The notes below the pieces were generated by a model that was not told the origin of the DNA, made no database searches, and saw only the letters and a program-made list of their open reading frames with translations. Positions 7,796 to 16,548 of a DNA stretch of 46,443 nucleotides are shown one piece after another. Origin of the DNA: JAWPMT01 sp964653795. Lineage in GTDB: Bacteria > Bacteroidota > Bacteroidia > Cytophagales > Cyclobacteriaceae. The stretch lies in assembly GCA_964653795.1 (NCBI GenBank), contig CAZZHO010000008.1, positions 1-46,443 of the forward strand, written 5' to 3'. A program made the translations under genes and the position numbers. Numbering within the stretch: the stretch's first letter is position 1; every line of letters starts with the position of its first letter.

Positions 7796-8710
7796 CTATA
7801 GCCCTAACTCTTTTCTGATTGCCCGGTCCGCATTGCTATTTTTCTGCCAATAAGGACTTTTGATTGATTTTTTTAGGAATGCCTTGGTGGACATTTCGCC
7901 TGGATTCCGGAATCCACTTGTGTATTTCTCTTCCCATCCCAGTATCGTGTAGGGAAATGCCTTCTGAAAGTAGATGTCAATACTTCGATTCTCATATTTG
8001 ATGCTGTAGCGGTTGTGAGCTTCACTGGAGAATTCGCTATTGGCGATTTCATCCAAGGATAGCGTAGCACTTTTTACTTGGTTGTCCTGATGTCGCAACC
8101 TTAAGTAAAAGGTACTTGGTAGAAGCCTGGTTTTGCCAACCGGCAGGGAAGCAGGGTTGATTCGGATTTTATTCCAGAGTTCGTCTTCCAGAAGGGTGGC
8201 TTTCACTTGTGTTTCGACATCTCCTTCCGACTCGAAATAGGAGTATCCCTTTAGGTTATATCCATTCTTCTCAAGGTTGAGTTGCATGAAAGTGTGACCA
8301 CACCATTCCTGAGAGGAGGTCGTGACCTTTAGGCTATTGGGATGCTTGTCATATGAGACCGGCGTAAAAACGGACTGCATCATAGAGTACGGGTATATGC
8401 CAGTGAGGAACTTCTTGGTAAGGTTCAGCTTCAGTACGGACACATTGTCATCTGCCGCACGCCCTGGATAATCTAGCTTCACCTGCTTGTCCTTAGAGAA
8501 AGGTTCGGTCACAAATATCAACACAGCGTGCCCTTCGTGGATTTCTCCATACCTGGCTTGCTGCAGTTCATAACTTGCTAGCTCAGCCTCTCCGGCATAC
8601 CAGTAGTCATTGAATTTCTTCTGATCTACAGGCTCAAGATCCAGTGGTTGTGATTGTGTCTGGCATGAGAAGAGCGTTACCCCAAGGACTAAAAAAAAGA
8701 TGCTTTTCAT
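7796..8710 (-). CDS. Lipoprotein of unknown function
   Basis: 304 residues with a lipobox (VTLFSC, Cys16). The mature part has motifs conserved in a Bacteroidota family often labelled septum formation inhibitor Maf (NDYWYAGEAELASYELQQARYGEI, HAVLIFVTEPF, SSQEWCGHTFMQLN). I regard that label as wrong, because true Maf proteins are cytoplasmic nucleotide pyrophosphatases without a lipobox. Function unknown. The first codons are unusual: the ATG (8708-8710) sits in the 3' arm of a long hairpin and codons 5-7 form a T8 tract, that is, a terminator-like structure over the start (8691-8738). The start is supported by the signal sequence that follows it. Confidence 0.82.
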   Translation of the reverse strand: MKSIFFLVLGVTLFSCQTQSQPLDLEPVDQKKFNDYWYAGEAELASYELQQARYGEIHEGHAVLIFVTEPFSKDKQVKLDYPGRAADDNVSVLKLNLTKKFLTGIYPYSMMQSVFTPVSYDKHPNSLKVTTSSQEWCGHTFMQLNLEKNGYNLKGYSYFESEGDVETQVKATLLEDELWNKIRINPASLPVGKTRLLPSTFYLRLRHQDNQVKSATLSLDEIANSEFSSEAHNRYSIKYENRSIDIYFQKAFPYTILGWEEKYTSGFRNPGEMSTKAFLKKSIKSPYWQKNSNADRAIRKELGL

Positions 8711-8738
8711 AATAGTAAGGTTCTATTACGAAAAGCAT
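8691..8738 (-). terminator. Terminator-like hairpin laid over the start codon of the 7796-8710 gene
   Basis: In minus-strand RNA, bases 8738-8723 pair with 8715-8700: 16 consecutive pairs (one G-U at 8729/8709), 7-nt loop, then after one C eight U residues (8698-8691). The ATG of the lipoprotein gene is 8710-8708, inside the 3' arm. The 8729/8709 pair is G-U in minus-strand RNA but A-C in plus-strand RNA, so the fold favours the minus transcript. It could end read-through from the TonB receptor operon or attenuate the lipoprotein gene. Confidence 0.75.
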
Positions 8739-8763
8739 TTTGGGGCTCTTTTGGTTCGACTTC

Positions 8764-9792
8764 TTACAAAAAACCCATGAAAGTACCCCCCAAAGAAATT
8801 TCAGCTTCAAAATTCCCTTGTGGGTCGAAAACCTTTAACATTTCGTCTCCGGCAACCAATAGTTTTCTGCTACTTTGATCAAACTTTACTCCCTGAATGA
8901 AAAAACTTAAGTTTTCATCAAAACCTTCGCTTATCATAATTTCTTCTCCGTTACTGAGATTAAATGTGGCAAGATGATACGCCACAGGTGCAGGTTGAGT
9001 ATTTGATCTGAGTAAATAGACTAAATCTGTTGATTCATCGTAGCCAAAAGACGATGGGATCAAGCTGGCATTGGTGGCGCTGAACGCATTTCCAATATCT
9101 CTCAATATTTCTAATGAGTTGGCATTGTTGATGATTCCTATATCTCCCTCGAAAAAGGTGATCACTTCCCCAGAAGGCTTTTGGTAAAATTCTCCGAAAG
9201 CAAAGATTTGACTTCCAAAAGATGAAGGAAACGTAACTAATTCACTTAAGCTGGAAGCATCATAAATTCGAAGGATAGCACTTGGTCCTGCAACTAGCAA
9301 CTTGTTGTTCGCATTGAAAATGTCTCGGACACTAAAGGTTAAATCGAGATGGTCTTCCAGTATGAGGGAAGATTCATCGTAATTGTTTCCTAGATCAAAA
9401 ATTCTAAGAATGCGATCTGAGTTCTCGTTGAAATCCGCTATGAAAAGCTTGTTATTAGCTAAAGCCATACCGTCCCGGTTTGTAAAGCGAAAACCTTCTT
9501 CATATTCAAAAACCTCTATGGAGCTTCTGCTGGCTATGTCCACTTTCTCAAAGGCTGTGGATCCATTTCCATTGAAAAAAATCGTATTTCCATTTTTCGT
9601 AGCTTCCGAGGGAGTAATGGAAAGGTCCAATAGCTTTTCTATTGAAGAGTTTTCAAAACTGGAGACATTATAGCTGCCGTTATTTTCTATCAAAACTAGT
9701 GTTGAGGATGATACGCTTACATCGTCATCATCTCCACAACTAATAAGTATGCTGGTTAAAGTGAAAAGTAAAGTAATACGATTTTTTATCAT
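8764..9792 (-). CDS. Surface-type lipoprotein, probable beta-propeller
   Basis: 342 residues. The signal ends in a lipobox (ILISC, Cys19) followed directly by GDDDD, an acidic run like the lipoprotein export signal that sends Bacteroidota lipoproteins to the cell surface. The rest shows repeating beta-rich segments (NKLFIADFNENSDRILRIFD, NKLLVAGPSAILRIYD, RKLLVAGDEMLKVFD) that suggest a propeller. The gene lies 34 nt after the TonB receptor gene on the same strand, so it is a likely partner lipoprotein for uptake of an unknown ligand. No enzyme motif is visible. Confidence 0.78.
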   Translation of the reverse strand: MIKNRITLLFTLTSILISCGDDDDVSVSSSTLVLIENNGSYNVSSFENSSIEKLLDLSITPSEATKNGNTIFFNGNGSTAFEKVDIASRSSIEVFEYEEGFRFTNRDGMALANNKLFIADFNENSDRILRIFDLGNNYDESSLILEDHLDLTFSVRDIFNANNKLLVAGPSAILRIYDASSLSELVTFPSSFGSQIFAFGEFYQKPSGEVITFFEGDIGIINNANSLEILRDIGNAFSATNASLIPSSFGYDESTDLVYLLRSNTQPAPVAYHLATFNLSNGEEIMISEGFDENLSFFIQGVKFDQSSRKLLVAGDEMLKVFDPQGNFEAEISLGGTFMGFL

Positions 9793-9826
9793 TGATAAGT
9801 TGTTTTTGGATTCTACAAAATAACAG

Positions 9827-12178
9827 CTAAAAGCTGATTCTGTAACTCAAATTGGGAAACATACCTACCTGAGATTCTGCAACTACCTGGTCAGCTTGTG
9901 AGCTATAGAATCTTCCAAATTCATTTGCCTTGCCAATTACATTCTGCACATTGATCGCGATGGTAGAGGTAGATTTAGGTCTGTTTACTTTCCAGCTGAT
10001 GCCAATGTCAAGTCTGGTATAATCGTTTAGCCTGGTTTCGAAATTTCTATTGAAGTCACGAATGGTGAATCCAGCCTCTCTCGATTGTGGGAGTAGGATA
10101 GGAGCCTCTCGCTTGCCACCTGACACGATAACCCTGCTATTGAGGCTCAAAGTCTTGTTGTTAGCACTGCCAAATGTCCACTCTTTTCCACCCACGATGT
10201 TGAAGATGTAGTTACCGTCAAACCTTGTGCTTCTTTCAATACCATCTAGTGGAGTGTATTTGGATTCGTATAGAGATAAGGTCGTCAAATAGTAATAGCC
10301 ATTGGAAAGAAACTTCTCTAGTGTCAACTCAATACCATAGTTCCTGCCGGTACCATCATTAGCAAGTGCATCACTCGTCCACCCATCGAATGTGTTGACC
10401 ACAGAAAAGGTTCTAAGAAAGTCGCTCGTGGTGGTGTCACTAGCCCAGATAGGAACATCGTACAGGTGCTGATAATAGACTTCCGATTTGAACCTCATAT
10501 TTGGATTGAGCATCCACTCATAACCTACTACGGCGTGTGCTGCTCTGGTAAAACCAAGATCCCGATTATTCTGAACGATTTGTCCATCTTGGTTTTCTTG
10601 CTTTGACATGTACAAGGGTAGTGTCTCCATTCTGCTGTGTAGCCCCGCTCCTGCGGTAATGGTCTTGCCATTGCCTACTCCCCATCTTAAACCTAGGCGT
10701 GGCTCCAAATACAGATCTTCATTGAGGTCAAAATAGGAGGCATGCATTCCAATATTCATGGTGATATTTTCATTGAAGCGATGTTGCCAGTTACCATAGC
10801 CCTGGTAAAACTGAGTGCTCCCGTTCTCATTCAGGAAATTGATATTTCGCTGTAGCTCTCTATTCCATTCGTCGTATGACAAATCGAAGGATAAATTGCT
10901 GATGATCGTCCCTATTCTAATGGAATTTCTTGCGTCAAACTTATGATTGATAGCTGTAGAGAATCGAAGGTTGTTTTCTTTCACCACCTCATCTTCGAGA
11001 ACCAGAATGCGCAAAGAGTCAAACTCATATTGTGTATCGTAATAAGACATGCTCAATACTGAGCTTAGATATGTATCCTCATTTAAGTAGGCTATATGGC
11101 TCAGCCCTCCTACAGCCAGGGTTTGAGTATTATCTTCAAAGTCCCACTCACCAAACTCTGTTAGTGGCGTGTAGGTGTAGGTATTGCGTCCAGCAAGACC
11201 CCATAGTGAAAATGTTCCCGCTTTAGTTCCAGGTAAGTTGACCTTAAAGGATAAATCCTGGAACGTGACATCTTCCTGATCCCCTAGAATATTGATGCCC
11301 AGATTTTGGAAAAGAGCAAGTGTGGAGTATCGATAGTTTACCAGATAGCTGGATCTTTTTTCCCTACTGATAGGTCCCTCTGAGGCGGCAGCTATCCCTA
11401 GCAGACCTACCTGGGCTGTATGCTCATGTGTATCGAAGTTGCCATTTCGCATCTGTAGATCGAAAATCCCAGAAGTGGCATTCCCATAATCAGACGGGAA
11501 GGCACTGGTAAAAAAGTCTGAGTTGCTCAATACATTGTTGCTCAACATACTGATGCCTCCGGCAGACGATCCGACACTGCCGAAATGGTTGGGATTTGGT
11601 ATCTCAACCCCTTCTAACCTCCAGAGTATGCCTTTGGGTGTATTTCCTCTGATTACGATCTCATTGAGAAGGTCGTCTCCCCCCGTTTGGACCCCCGCGA
11701 ACGACAAGGCTGCTCTTGCTGGATCGTCAAAAGTGGCGGCATATCGGCTTGTTTCTTCAATACTGATGGATCTGGCGCTGACGGAAGCGAGCTCATTGAG
11801 GGGTTTGCCCTTGTCTTCGGCATCGGCCACTATAACGATCTCCTCCATTTCTACCAAAGCTTCCACCATCTCTAGCGCGAGGAATTTCTCCTTTCCCGAT
11901 TCTAATTGAACGTTTGGAATCGTTCTGGATTCGTAACCAACAGATGACAATCCAATATTGTATCGGCCTATTGGTACGTTTTTGATATTGAAGTACCCAT
12001 CTAAATCGGTAGTGCCACCTATCAACGGGTCACTGCCAATAACTACCACTGATGCTCCAAGTACCGGTGACTTAGAAATTTGATCTACAATCCTACCCTT
12101 TAAGGTTTGTGTAAGCTGCTGCGCTTCTACTTGACTCGCTATTAGCAAGACAAATAGGGAATAAAAAATTCTCCGCAT
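9827..12178 (-). CDS. TonB-dependent outer-membrane receptor with carboxypeptidase-like N-terminal domain
   Basis: 783 residues. A signal peptide (to VEAQ, residue 20) is followed by a carboxypeptidase-like regulatory domain (about 25-110, GRIVDQISKSPVLGASVVV ... TTDLDGYFNIKNVPIG), a plug domain (about 125-240, with NEIVIRGNTPKGILWRLEG) and a beta-barrel ending in an aromatic residue (LSYRISF). It imports a ligand across the outer membrane using TonB energy; it is shorter than SusC proteins and no SusD partner is present. The adjacent lipoprotein (8764-9792) probably assists. Substrate unknown. Confidence 0.93.
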   Translation of the reverse strand: MRRIFYSLFVLLIASQVEAQQLTQTLKGRIVDQISKSPVLGASVVVIGSDPLIGGTTDLDGYFNIKNVPIGRYNIGLSSVGYESRTIPNVQLESGKEKFLALEMVEALVEMEEIVIVADAEDKGKPLNELASVSARSISIEETSRYAATFDDPARAALSFAGVQTGGDDLLNEIVIRGNTPKGILWRLEGVEIPNPNHFGSVGSSAGGISMLSNNVLSNSDFFTSAFPSDYGNATSGIFDLQMRNGNFDTHEHTAQVGLLGIAAASEGPISREKRSSYLVNYRYSTLALFQNLGINILGDQEDVTFQDLSFKVNLPGTKAGTFSLWGLAGRNTYTYTPLTEFGEWDFEDNTQTLAVGGLSHIAYLNEDTYLSSVLSMSYYDTQYEFDSLRILVLEDEVVKENNLRFSTAINHKFDARNSIRIGTIISNLSFDLSYDEWNRELQRNINFLNENGSTQFYQGYGNWQHRFNENITMNIGMHASYFDLNEDLYLEPRLGLRWGVGNGKTITAGAGLHSRMETLPLYMSKQENQDGQIVQNNRDLGFTRAAHAVVGYEWMLNPNMRFKSEVYYQHLYDVPIWASDTTTSDFLRTFSVVNTFDGWTSDALANDGTGRNYGIELTLEKFLSNGYYYLTTLSLYESKYTPLDGIERSTRFDGNYIFNIVGGKEWTFGSANNKTLSLNSRVIVSGGKREAPILLPQSREAGFTIRDFNRNFETRLNDYTRLDIGISWKVNRPKSTSTIAINVQNVIGKANEFGRFYSSQADQVVAESQVGMFPNLSYRISF

Positions 12179-12273
12179 AGGAAATAAAAGTTTGAGTTTT
12201 TGATCTTTGAATAATGGACGTTCTTTTGGTCCTGAGGTTAACAGATTCTAAAAATTTTTCTTGATTTATACAG

Positions 12274-12678
12274 ATGAGACTAATTATTCCCCTACTTCTG
12301 ATTTTCACTGCTTTTTTGGTCCAAGGTCAAGAAAAGGCCTATTCAGGCTCTTTTGAGGCGGATAGTTACTGGACGAAATTTGAAGGAGACTGGTCTGTAT
12401 CGAAAATGGATGGAGTTTGGGTTGTTGAGTTTTCAGACAATTTTGAAGCGAAGAAAGCGCCTGACCTCAAAGTATTTTTCTCAAAGCTCTCATTGGATGA
12501 CATCAATGGCGATAATGCTGCCGATAACTCAAACTCTGTCTTGGTGGGTGAACTAAAGACTTACAAAGGCAAGGTTGCAATTGCTGTTCCAGGTGATATT
12601 GATCCTAAAGACTATCAAACCATTATTGTGCATTGCGAAAAGTACGCCAAATTGTGGGGAGGTTCATCACTTAATTAA
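12274..12678 (+). CDS. Secreted DM13-domain protein
   Basis: 134 residues: signal peptide to VQG (residue 18), then one DM13 domain, seen as the GSFEADSYWTKFEGDWSV opening, the FEAKKAPDLKVFFSKL strand and the end DYQTIIVHCEKYAKLWGGSSL with the conserved Cys. DM13 domains are proposed redox domains with a nearly invariant cysteine; their chemistry is unproven. The stop codon overlaps the start of rnhB (TAATG at 12676-12680), so the two are co-translated, although no functional link to RNase HII is known. Confidence 0.8.
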   Translation: MRLIIPLLLIFTAFLVQGQEKAYSGSFEADSYWTKFEGDWSVSKMDGVWVVEFSDNFEAKKAPDLKVFFSKLSLDDINGDNAADNSNSVLVGELKTYKGKVAIAVPGDIDPKDYQTIIVHCEKYAKLWGGSSLN

Positions 12679-13280
12679 TGCTAGCAGCATACTTTGATAA
12701 GGAAAAGATAGAAGCAGGATGCGATGAGGCTGGCAGGGGATGTTTAGCAGGTCCTGTGGTTGCTGCAGCCGTGATATTGCCGAAGGACTATCAGCATGAT
12801 TTGTTGAATGATTCTAAGCAAATAGAAGAAAAAGATCGGTTTGAGTTGAGGAAAGAGGTGGTGAAGTCTGCCCTGGCTTACGGTATTGGCGTAGCTTCTC
12901 CTGGCGAAATAGATGAAATCAACATTCTCAATGCCTCCTACTTAGCGATGCATCGCGCCATCGACCAACTTAAGATCAAACCGGAGTTATTGCTTATTGA
13001 TGGTAATAGGTACAAGCCTCATAATGACACAGCATATGAGTGCATCATAAAAGGGGATGGTAAATACTTTTCTATAGCAGCAGCGTCCATTTTGGCGAAG
13101 ACCTACCGTGACGAATTGATGCGACAAAAATCCATTGAATTCCCAGGCTATGGTTGGGAAACAAATTTTGGCTACCCTACGAAAGCGCATCGTGCAGGTA
13201 TTAAAGAGCAAGGGGTAACTCCTCTACATAGGATGTCTTTTCAACTGCTACCAAGACAACTAGAGCTTTTTGATAGCTAA
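12678..13280 (+). CDS. rnhB: Ribonuclease HII
   Basis: Removes misincorporated ribonucleotides and RNA from RNA-DNA hybrids in the cytoplasm. The 200-residue length is typical. The acidic active site is complete: Asp16 and Glu17 in CDEAGRGCLAGP, Asp108 in LLLIDGN, and Asp145 in the SILAKTYRD segment; GYPTKAH near the end is also characteristic. The start overlaps the DM13 stop by 1 nt. Its stop codon shares bases with the stop of the opposing LytTR gene (13277-13280). Confidence 0.97.
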   Translation: MLAAYFDKEKIEAGCDEAGRGCLAGPVVAAAVILPKDYQHDLLNDSKQIEEKDRFELRKEVVKSALAYGIGVASPGEIDEINILNASYLAMHRAIDQLKIKPELLLIDGNRYKPHNDTAYECIIKGDGKYFSIAAASILAKTYRDELMRQKSIEFPGYGWETNFGYPTKAHRAGIKEQGVTPLHRMSFQLLPRQLELFDS

Positions 13281-14107
13281 GCCAGGTTGGCTTTATATTT
13301 CCTGCCAATTGGAATTTTGTGATGAGCAATTTTCAGCTCTGTTGCGCTCTTTTTAGAGATACTCAAGGAGTTTACAATAAAAGATTTATGACATTGAATG
13401 AAGTGTCTAGGTAGTATTTCAGACGCTTTCGAAAGTGATACTCTTTCAAGGTATTTGCCCTTGGTAGTATGGAATGCTACATAGTTTCCTTCACTTTCCA
13501 GGAATAAGATTTCTTCGGGAGAAAGTAGAATGTCTGAACTACCATCTTTTATTTCAATTTTCTTTTGAAAGTCTTCCTCGAAAAGGGAAGCTTTCAATGT
13601 GCCATAGACATAGGATGGAAGGAAAAAGAACATAGAGTTCATCAAAAATGCTCCGTATAACCCTTCCCAGACTATTGTCCTATTGATGTCTTGGTAGAAA
13701 AGCGCGTAGTAGGCTAAGTCAATGGGTCCCTCCAGGCAGGAAATTCCCAGTAGTAGAAACGAAAGCGGTGCTAGTTTGGCTCCATCTTTTTTTAGGTATT
13801 TCGCTACTAGTAAAGTGTTGATATAAAAAACTGCCATATTGATCGGTACGCCATAGAGCGAAGGCACTAGTAGGGAATAATCGGCTCCTCGAAAGATACC
13901 TATTGTGAAGTCCAGATTGGGTATGTTGAAAATAACGCTGAATGAAACCCATACTACTAAGTGTATGGCGATTTCCCACCTCTTCCACTTGCTGAGAAAT
14001 CCAGGGAGCAACTTTGATTCAAATTGCAGTCGTTGGAATACATTTTTCGGTAGTTGGTCACTCACGCTATGTAGGGTTGTATGATCCCTGTTTTTTTGAA
14101 TAGTCAA
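13277..14107 (-). CDS. Membrane-bound LytTR DNA-binding protein
   Basis: Up to 276 residues: several hydrophobic helices (from about residue 47 to 165) followed by a C-terminal LytTR domain (about 180-276, ILFLESEGNYVAFHTTKGKYLERVSLSKASEILP, FIQCHKSFIVNSLSI). There is no receiver domain, so it would act as a one-component, membrane-tethered regulator. The start is uncertain: there is no ATG before the first helix. Candidates are TTG at 14107, GTG at 14065 and TTG at 14011; the coordinates given are the longest. The divergent serine hydrolase gene starts only 14 bp away and may be a target. Confidence 0.88.
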   Translation of the reverse strand: MTIQKNRDHTTLHSVSDQLPKNVFQRLQFESKLLPGFLSKWKRWEIAIHLVVWVSFSVIFNIPNLDFTIGIFRGADYSLLVPSLYGVPINMAVFYINTLLVAKYLKKDGAKLAPLSFLLLGISCLEGPIDLAYYALFYQDINRTIVWEGLYGAFLMNSMFFFLPSYVYGTLKASLFEEDFQKKIEIKDGSSDILLSPEEILFLESEGNYVAFHTTKGKYLERVSLSKASEILPRHFIQCHKSFIVNSLSISKKSATELKIAHHKIPIGRKYKANLA

Positions 14108-14121
14108 AAATTCAAAAAACT

Positions 14122-15786
14122 ATGAGAAAATTAAGTTTTGGTCTCTTCTTTCTGTTGAGTATTCCATCAATGGCGCAGTTGGATAGTCTATTCCTTCGAG
14201 AGGCGCAATATGGCCATTTCAATGGAGTGGTAGGAGTATGGGAAGGAAATGAATTGAATTTTAAAGCTTCCCACGGTATGGCTAATGCTGAAGATGTTGT
14301 GAGTGAGCATACTGCATTTGATATTGGCTCTATCACCAAGCAGTTTATGGCATATGGGATACTTCAGCTAGTCCAAGCCACTAGTATTTCGCTAGATGAT
14401 CCCATCAATGATTACCTGGGAGCATATGCCGATAGAAAGTGGAAAAAGGTTACTATTCATCATCTCCTAACTCACACCAGTGGTATTCCGAGTCTATTTC
14501 AGACAGACCAAGGTCTTCCTCTTTTATTTCCCAATAGCGAACCGATTGATAGAGACCGATTGATAGGACACTTCAAGCAAGGGGATCTCCTGTTTTCTCC
14601 GGGAGCAGGGTTTAGTTACAGTAATTCAGGTTACGTACTAATTGCATTGATCATTGAAAATGTCTCTGGTTTGCCTGCTGAGGAATATTTACAGGCTAAC
14701 ATTTTCGATAGGTATGGGCTGGATGATTCCTCATGTGCTCCTATATCTAACTCGGCCAAACCATATTATGGATATCGCCGGGACCTGGTCGAGAGTGCGC
14801 CAATTTATCATAAATCCTGGTTTTTAGGTGGAGGAGGTATTTATTCCTCTTTGGCTGATTTAAGAAGATGGGTTCAGGTACTAATGACAAATGATGATTT
14901 GCCTTCTGACTTAAAGTCTTTACTGTGGAAATCTCATACTCAAGGTGGTCAGGATAGCTATGGCTATGGGTGGCAGATTGGAACTGATGGCTGGATATAT
15001 CATGATGGTGCGTCCGCTGGGTTTAATAGTTACCTGGCTTTCAATAAAGAAACTGGAAATGTGATCATCATTTTAACTAATCGTGGGTTTGAAGATATAT
15101 ACATGTTTAGTCAGGGAACCCAGAAGCTCTATGACTGGGCAAAGGCCATCAAACGTCACCTTGAAGGGTCAAACTTTGAGATGCTTCCAGCTTATGAGGC
15201 TTCGTCATTTCGCAGTGGTAGCTACAGGTTTGGTGAATGCTCAATAAGTATTTTGAGGCAAGACACGGTGGCTTTGGTCCAAGGGTTGGATTGCTCACCA
15301 TCGAGGGTCATGGTCAGTAGTCCTTTGCAAGGAGATCAATATGATAAGATGATCAATATAGCTGACGCGATGATGAGGGGTAAATATTGGAGACTGGCGA
15401 AGTACTGTAATGGTGAAATGAAGTTTGTAGTCTATTCCGGACTCTTTTCCATTGGTGTTAAGCCTTTGAAAAAGCAGGTAGGAGAGGTTCAGGCTATTAT
15501 ACCCTATTTACAAAATGAAGATTACGGTTTGATGCGCATGGTAGGCACAGAAAGAATACTAGATATCATCACCTACTTCAATGATGAAGGAAAAATGGTA
15601 GGATTATTTCAGAATGGCGCCAAGCGCTTAGAAGGAACTGCTCAGATGGTGGCCTACCCAATTGGGAATGATAAGCTATGGCTAGATGGTTTTCCGTACG
15701 GTGAAGACTCAGCAGTATTGGACATTTCAGGTGCTCCCAAATTTATACAATATGGTAGAGTGCTGGAGGGAAAGCGACTAAACTAG
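14122..15786 (+). CDS. Secreted serine hydrolase, beta-lactamase class C/PBP4* fold
   Basis: 554 residues with a signal peptide (to MAQ, residue 19). The class C beta-lactamase/D-alanyl-peptidase fold covers about 30-350, with all three motifs: Ser70-x-x-Lys73 (GSITK), Tyr166-Ser-Asn168 (SYSNSGY) and His294-Asp-Gly (YHDG). About 190 residues of extra C-terminal sequence follow, beta-rich and of unknown role. Such proteins are peptidases, esterases or amidases; resistance to beta-lactams should not be assumed. The gene starts 14 bp from the divergent LytTR membrane gene and ends at a terminator (15793-15829). Confidence 0.92.
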   Translation: MRKLSFGLFFLLSIPSMAQLDSLFLREAQYGHFNGVVGVWEGNELNFKASHGMANAEDVVSEHTAFDIGSITKQFMAYGILQLVQATSISLDDPINDYLGAYADRKWKKVTIHHLLTHTSGIPSLFQTDQGLPLLFPNSEPIDRDRLIGHFKQGDLLFSPGAGFSYSNSGYVLIALIIENVSGLPAEEYLQANIFDRYGLDDSSCAPISNSAKPYYGYRRDLVESAPIYHKSWFLGGGGIYSSLADLRRWVQVLMTNDDLPSDLKSLLWKSHTQGGQDSYGYGWQIGTDGWIYHDGASAGFNSYLAFNKETGNVIIILTNRGFEDIYMFSQGTQKLYDWAKAIKRHLEGSNFEMLPAYEASSFRSGSYRFGECSISILRQDTVALVQGLDCSPSRVMVSSPLQGDQYDKMINIADAMMRGKYWRLAKYCNGEMKFVVYSGLFSIGVKPLKKQVGEVQAIIPYLQNEDYGLMRMVGTERILDIITYFNDEGKMVGLFQNGAKRLEGTAQMVAYPIGNDKLWLDGFPYGEDSAVLDISGAPKFIQYGRVLEGKRLN

Positions 15787-15792
15787 CAATCG

Positions 15793-15829
15793 ACTCTCCT
15801 ACTTACTTGACCAGTAGGAGAGTGCTTTT
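15793..15829 (+). terminator. Intrinsic terminator after the serine hydrolase gene
   Basis: A perfect 11-bp stem, ACTCTCCTACT (15793-15803) with AGTAGGAGAGT (15813-15823), then GCTTTT. It overlaps the stop and last codons of the convergent gene that ends at 15799. Confidence 0.65.
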
Positions 15830-16491
15830 ACCCAGTCTTTTTCAGTATCGCCCTTGATTTTTGATTTTTTCATATAAGAGAGCGTCTCTTTATCAACCAA
15901 GGATTCCAAACCTTTTTTATTGAGCTTGATGTTCTTCACTTCTGATCCTACAACATGGAAATACCGGAATCGCGGAGCGAAGCTCTTCAGTACCAGCGTT
16001 TTACCTACATCTTCTACTTTTCTTTCACTTAGGTCGATTTCAAAATACTTGAGGATAGCGAAATCACCTTCTCTGAAAACTTCTATATAAAATTCTTCAG
16101 GGTATTTGGGATGAGTACCTCTTACAAAAACGGTGCTATCATTCATGTATTTGGGTGAATAAGCGGGGTTTAGGTCTTCACCCGACATGACTATTTCGAG
16201 ATAGTACTTCTCATTTAATTCACTGGCAGATCCATTCTCTTCGAACTCAAACTGTTTTGAATAGCCGTTGTAATTCAATGGGATATAGACCCAGTATCCT
16301 TCAGCTATATCGAATACTTTTCCTGATACAAAATTCTTATAGAGGTAAGGACTCCTCTTGATATCCTTGTACCGATCCGGGTCAATTGGTGATTTGTCAA
16401 CAACCTCTAACTCTTGCTTCGGTATATCCTGTGCAACCACTATTGACGTGGTAACCAAAATGAGTGACAAAGAAAGTAGTATCGTTTTCAT
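15799..16491 (-). CDS. Secreted protein of unknown function, paralogue of the 33357-34076 product
   Basis: 230 residues: signal peptide ending near VVAQ (residue 20), then about 200 residues with no domain I recognise. It is clearly related to the protein at 33357-34076: both begin the mature part with KSP/KEP-(I/L)DP-(D/N)RY, continue with a (P/A)YL(Y/F) segment and share a (R)G(T/I)HP motif near the middle. Possibly a lineage-restricted family. No catalytic residues stand out. Confidence 0.78.
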   Translation of the reverse strand: MKTILLSLSLILVTTSIVVAQDIPKQELEVVDKSPIDPDRYKDIKRSPYLYKNFVSGKVFDIAEGYWVYIPLNYNGYSKQFEFEENGSASELNEKYYLEIVMSGEDLNPAYSPKYMNDSTVFVRGTHPKYPEEFYIEVFREGDFAILKYFEIDLSERKVEDVGKTLVLKSFAPRFRYFHVVGSEVKNIKLNKKGLESLVDKETLSYMKKSKIKGDTEKDWVKALSYWSSK

Positions 16492-16548
16492 GCGGTTCTG
16501 ATTTGTTCGAGTTGACTTAAGAATAAACCAATTTGAAATGAGAAACCC

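Noticed and set aside
7796..8710. Septum formation inhibitor Maf
   Set aside because: The product is a lipoprotein without Maf motifs; the name is a propagated label in this group.
11523..11909. 128-codon open frame antisense to the TonB receptor
   Set aside because: Low-complexity translation opposite the conserved plug domain.
14122..15786. Beta-lactamase resistance gene
   Set aside because: The SxxK/YxN/HxG fold is shared by many peptidases and esterases; nothing indicates antibiotic hydrolysis.
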